Source: Viridibacterium sediminicola (lineage in GTDB: Bacteria > Pseudomonadota > Gammaproteobacteria > Burkholderiales > Rhodocyclaceae). From it: a DNA stretch of 64,000 bases. Location: contig NZ_JBDIVE010000001.1 in the NCBI RefSeq assembly GCF_039631295.1, forward strand, positions 1-64,000, in the 5' to 3' direction. Of the stretch, positions 61,381-64,000 are shown piece after piece (within the stretch, counting starts at the first letter, position 1; every line of letters begins with the position of its first letter). The notes beneath the pieces were generated by a model, which saw only the letters and a program-made list of their open reading frames with translations, searched no databases and was not told the origin of the DNA. The position numbers and the translations under genes are program-made.

Positions 61381-62204
61381 GTGACCTCCGCCGCCGCCTG
61401 ACCGATGAATACGAAGAGGCGGCCACGTGGATGATCGGCATGGCCGACGCTGCAGCAGGAGACCTGCAAGCGACCGGCGCCGAGAAGCACTTCATGCGGT
61501 AAGGCGTCAATATCTGCGCTGACCATGCTTTGCAGCGAGGGCGGCAAGACCAGATCGGCCGGCATGCCGACCAGGGCATTGGCAAACAGGCGCTGTGCCT
61601 GGTCATTGGCGAGGACGATCAGGCCTTCGTTGTCGATGCCGACCACGGCCAGCGGCAGCGAAGCCATCAATTCATGCGCAAAATTGAGTGAGGCCTCACC
61701 CATCACGACGCGCTGCTGGCGCTCTTCGAGCAGGCCACTCAAACGCTGGTTGGCTTCGCCGAGCTCCTGCTGCAAGCGACGGTTTTCGTCGCTCATGCGC
61801 TTGTTGTGCATCGCCTCGGCGATGTGCTTGCGCAGCAATTCGTCGTCCCAGGGCTTGGTCAGGAAGCGATACACCGAGCCTTCATTGATCGCCTTGGTAA
61901 CGCTCTCCAGCTCGGTGTAGCCGGAGAGCACGATGCGAATGGTGTCGGGGCAGCGCTGGCAGGCCAGACGCAGGAATTCGGTGCCGGTCATGCCGGGCAT
62001 GCGCTGATCGGAGACGATCACATCGATGGGCTCACGCGCCAGCACCTCCAGCCCCTCCTGGCCGCCGCCGGCGGTGAGGATGCGATAGCCATCCGGCCGC
62101 AGCAGGCGGCGTAGCGAGGAGAGGATGTTCGCCTCGTCGTCGACCAGCAGCAAGGTGCCTGCATGCTCGACCCGTGAAGAGATTGGTGCGTCTGATTCGG
62201 CCAT
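61377..62204 (-). CDS. Receiver-PAS response regulator
   Basis: The 275-residue protein has a receiver domain (TLLLVDDEANILSSLRRL, Asp66 in VIVSDQRMPGM), a short coiled coil (about 140-170) and a PAS-like C-terminal domain (LPLAVVGIDNEGLIVLANDQ, residues 185-265). It has no DNA-binding or enzymatic output, so it may act by protein contact. It is the first gene of the six-gene operon. The start at 62204 lacks a strong ribosome site; 62240 is also in frame. Confidence 0.85.
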   Translation of the reverse strand: MAESDAPISSRVEHAGTLLLVDDEANILSSLRRLLRPDGYRILTAGGGQEGLEVLAREPIDVIVSDQRMPGMTGTEFLRLACQRCPDTIRIVLSGYTELESVTKAINEGSVYRFLTKPWDDELLRKHIAEAMHNKRMSDENRRLQQELGEANQRLSGLLEERQQRVVMGEASLNFAHELMASLPLAVVGIDNEGLIVLANDQAQRLFANALVGMPADLVLPPSLQSMVSADIDALPHEVLLGAGRLQVSCCSVGHADHPRGRLFVFIGQAAAEVT

Positions 62205-62562
62205 GTGCGCTTCGATCCGGAATGCAGCTATCCATGTCATTCATAACGGATATGCCGAACGCCGACTTGAGCAGCATTCCGGCCTTTGCGGATTGCGCAA
62301 TACCCTAATGCCGGCGTTTGACGCGGCCTTGCCAGCACAGCGATACCACCCCCGCTGAGGGTGAAACGGCCATTTTTACGTCATAACAAGAATGACAGGC
62401 CATGCACCGCAAACAGAGTGCACCTGCAGCAAAACCCAGCCGGGCGGGGGAATGTCCTCCGGTTTGAGTAGCGTCAACGCCTATTCACAGGCTTGCTATA
62501 GCCTGATCTTCAGCCACTTCTCGTCCTTCAACCCTGGTTTGTCTGTCGTAACCGCCTGATCA
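62205..62562. other. 358-bp divergent intergenic region
   Basis: The region between the receiver-PAS gene and the diguanylate cyclase gene holds promoters for both. Seen features are a 6-bp dyad CAGGCT-TGCTAT-AGCCTG (62488-62505), which may hold an extended -10 (TGCTATAG) for the plus gene, and a small GTCAT/ATGAC dyad near 62381-62397. No gene, long repeat or clear -35 is seen. Confidence 0.4.
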
Positions 62563-63873
62563 ATGAGCGCTTCGCCCCTACCTGCCGATCTTGCCAATGC
62601 TCTCGTCGAGCAATTGCCGATAGGCATCGTACTGGCTTCACATTCCGGCACACGCTACGTCAGCCAGGGGCTGTACGCGCTGCTGGGCTACCCGGCCAAA
62701 GCGGGCGAGAACGCGCTCGCACCGGACGCCCTGGTGACGACCAAGAGCTGGCAACGCTGGCACAGCGCCATCGCACAATTGCTGACCGGCGAATCCAGCG
62801 CGGAAACACTGAGCCTCACCGGCATCACGCCCTGCGGTGACCTGATCGAGCTGCAAGCGCAGCTGAGCCTGCTCGATAGCGCTGGCGAAACGACCGTGCT
62901 GAGCCTGATCCGCAGCCTGCCGGAGAGCGATCTGGACACCCAGTCGCTCAGCCGTCTGGCCTTCCGCGACAGCCTCACCGGCCTGCCCAACCGCGCCCTG
63001 TTCCTCGACCGCCTGAGCCAGTCGCTGCGCTGCAACAAGCGCACGGGGGGCGGCTTTGCCCTGCTGTGCATCGATCTTGACGGCTTCAAAGCGATCAACG
63101 ATACCCATGGCCACGAGACGGGCGACGAGGTGCTGCGGCAGTTTGCCGCGATCCTGCAGAACGCGATCCGCGAGAGCGACAGCGTCGCCCGCCTCGGTGG
63201 CGACGAGTTCATCCTGATCCTGCAGGACACCGACAGCGGCAAGGCCGCCCTGCACGTGGCCGCCAATATCCACCTGGCCCTGCTCGACGGCCTGCAGATC
63301 GGCCCACTGCAACTCGAACTGGGTGCCAGCATCGGCATTTCAGCCTACCCCGAACACGGCCACGACATGCACGCCCTGATTGCCGCGGCCGACAAAGCCA
63401 TGTACGACGCCAAACGCCAGGGCAAAGGCACCTCGCGCTACAAGGCGATGGCCGAAGCGGAACTCTCCAAGCTGGCGCCGATGAATCTGAACTGGTCGGC
63501 CGACATGGAGCTGGGCGTAGACTGGATCGACCGCGATCATCGCGCCATGGTCAAGATCGTCAATCGCCTGATCCAGGCCCTGTTCTCGGTCGAGGAGTTT
63601 GCCTTCATCCAGTCGCTGATGGAGCAATTCATCAGCACCACTGCCGCCCACTTTGCGCGCGAAGATCGCGCCATGGACGTGCTCAGTGAGGAAGACCGCC
63701 TGCGCCACCAGCAGGAACACGCGCAGGCGCTGGCCGAACTGCAGCGCATCCGCGCCAAGCTGGAAGCCTCCAGCCTGTCGCAAACCATCCAGTTCCTCAC
63801 CAACTGGGTGCGCGAGCACATCCGCCACTCTGACCGCACCTTGTCCGAAGCGCTGCTGCAGAGCGCGCCTTGA
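62563..63873 (+). CDS. PAS-GGDEF-haemerythrin diguanylate cyclase
   Basis: The 436-residue protein has a PAS-like N-terminus (residues 10-115), a GGDEF domain with intact GGDEF at 212-216 and the inhibitory-site motif RESD at 203-206, and a C-terminal haemerythrin domain (about 310-430). The haemerythrin ligands are present: His326, His363, Glu367, His382, His386, His419 and Asp424. It should make cyclic di-GMP in response to oxygen, NO or redox state at the diiron site. It is divergent from the signalling operon. Confidence 0.9.
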   Translation: MSASPLPADLANALVEQLPIGIVLASHSGTRYVSQGLYALLGYPAKAGENALAPDALVTTKSWQRWHSAIAQLLTGESSAETLSLTGITPCGDLIELQAQLSLLDSAGETTVLSLIRSLPESDLDTQSLSRLAFRDSLTGLPNRALFLDRLSQSLRCNKRTGGGFALLCIDLDGFKAINDTHGHETGDEVLRQFAAILQNAIRESDSVARLGGDEFILILQDTDSGKAALHVAANIHLALLDGLQIGPLQLELGASIGISAYPEHGHDMHALIAAADKAMYDAKRQGKGTSRYKAMAEAELSKLAPMNLNWSADMELGVDWIDRDHRAMVKIVNRLIQALFSVEEFAFIQSLMEQFISTTAAHFAREDRAMDVLSEEDRLRHQQEHAQALAELQRIRAKLEASSLSQTIQFLTNWVREHIRHSDRTLSEALLQSAP

Positions 63874-63880
63874 ACCGCGC

Positions 63881-64000
63881 CTAGCACGCCCGCCGCGGCA
63901 GGCGCAGGCTCACCCGCAAACCACCACCCGCCGCCTCATCGAGCACAATGCTGCCGCCATGTGCCTGGGCAATCGCCCGCGCAATCGGCAGCCCCAGCCC
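63881..64000 (-). CDS. Histidine kinase, C-terminal end only
   Basis: The last 39 codons of a gene that enters from the right edge read GLGLPIARAIAQAHGGSI and on to a TAG at 63881, the G2 box of a histidine kinase ATPase domain. The rest lies outside the window. It converges on the diguanylate cyclase gene with 7 bp between stops. Confidence 0.8.
   Translation of the reverse strand, partial: GLGLPIARAIAQAHGGSIVLDEAAGGGLRVSLRLPRRAC

Overview
The window is a GC-rich, gene-dense bacterial chromosome segment. The gene set (RdgC, HemW, NsrR with a quinol-type nitric oxide reductase, PurU, ThrH, UppP, a YceH family protein) and the protein sequences point to a betaproteobacterium, perhaps near Rhodocyclales or Neisseriales. 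That placement is inference from gene content, not a phylogeny. I see no rRNA or tRNA gene, no CRISPR array, no prophage and no complete insertion sequence.

Layout. 1-7146: end of a DUF2130 gene, then a LysR regulator divergent from yqhD and a run of small stress or detoxification genes (DUF1330, flavodoxin-fold reductase, Tat-exported hydrolase, NepI-like exporter, YciI, cupin). 7158-11949: an arylsulfotransferase-like protein followed by an SsuABC/TauABC-type ABC transporter, divergent from a second LysR gene. 11960-15210: purU, a CHMI tautomerase, thrH, two small genes and a hypoxanthine phosphoribosyltransferase. 15323-29687: a PAP2 protein, then a 15-gene aryl-polyene (APE) type lipid-pigment cluster of 11 plus-strand genes converging on 4 minus-strand genes. 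29901-36604: housekeeping genes (rdgC, hemW, yceH-like, uppP, yqiA-like) mixed with small unknown ORFs. 36567-40136: an incomplete zinc/manganese ABC uptake operon with an outer-membrane barrel and a dyad in its promoter. 40141-47761: a nitric oxide response region (nsrR, MIP18/SufT-like, DUF2249, NnrS-like, Cys-rich protein, SirB2, norB, TauE) with four NsrR-type boxes. 48081-56380: copper ATPase, a tandem-domain zinc-ribbon protein, a TPR-glycosyltransferase, a fatty-acid-hydroxylase family protein and an ABC exporter. 56565-62204: a six-gene minus-strand signalling operon (two receiver proteins, HD-GYP, histidine kinase, HDOD and a 57-residue ORF). 62563-64000: a diguanylate cyclase fused to haemerythrin and the tail of another histidine kinase.

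Two copies of a hairpin-forming element bounded by inverted repeats (47760-48026 and 56394-56566) are the clearest unexplained structure. Both sit exactly at gene ends and each supplies the TAG stop codon of its neighbour. They share arms and a core stem but differ in apical loop, and one carries an extra 110-bp palindromic domain.

How the genes work together. The APE cluster has two ACPs, a starter-activating ligase fused to a dehydratase, a KS/chain-length-factor pair, a second dehydratase, a reductase, acyltransferases, a glycosyltransferase and a LolA/MMPL export pair, but no starter-forming enzyme. The nitric oxide region couples sensing (NsrR), reduction (NorB) and probable Fe-S repair. 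The c-di-GMP region combines a synthase (GGDEF) and a probable hydrolase (HD-GYP) with kinases and receivers. Many starts are GTG or TTG, and ATGA-type overlaps are common, so translational coupling is widespread.
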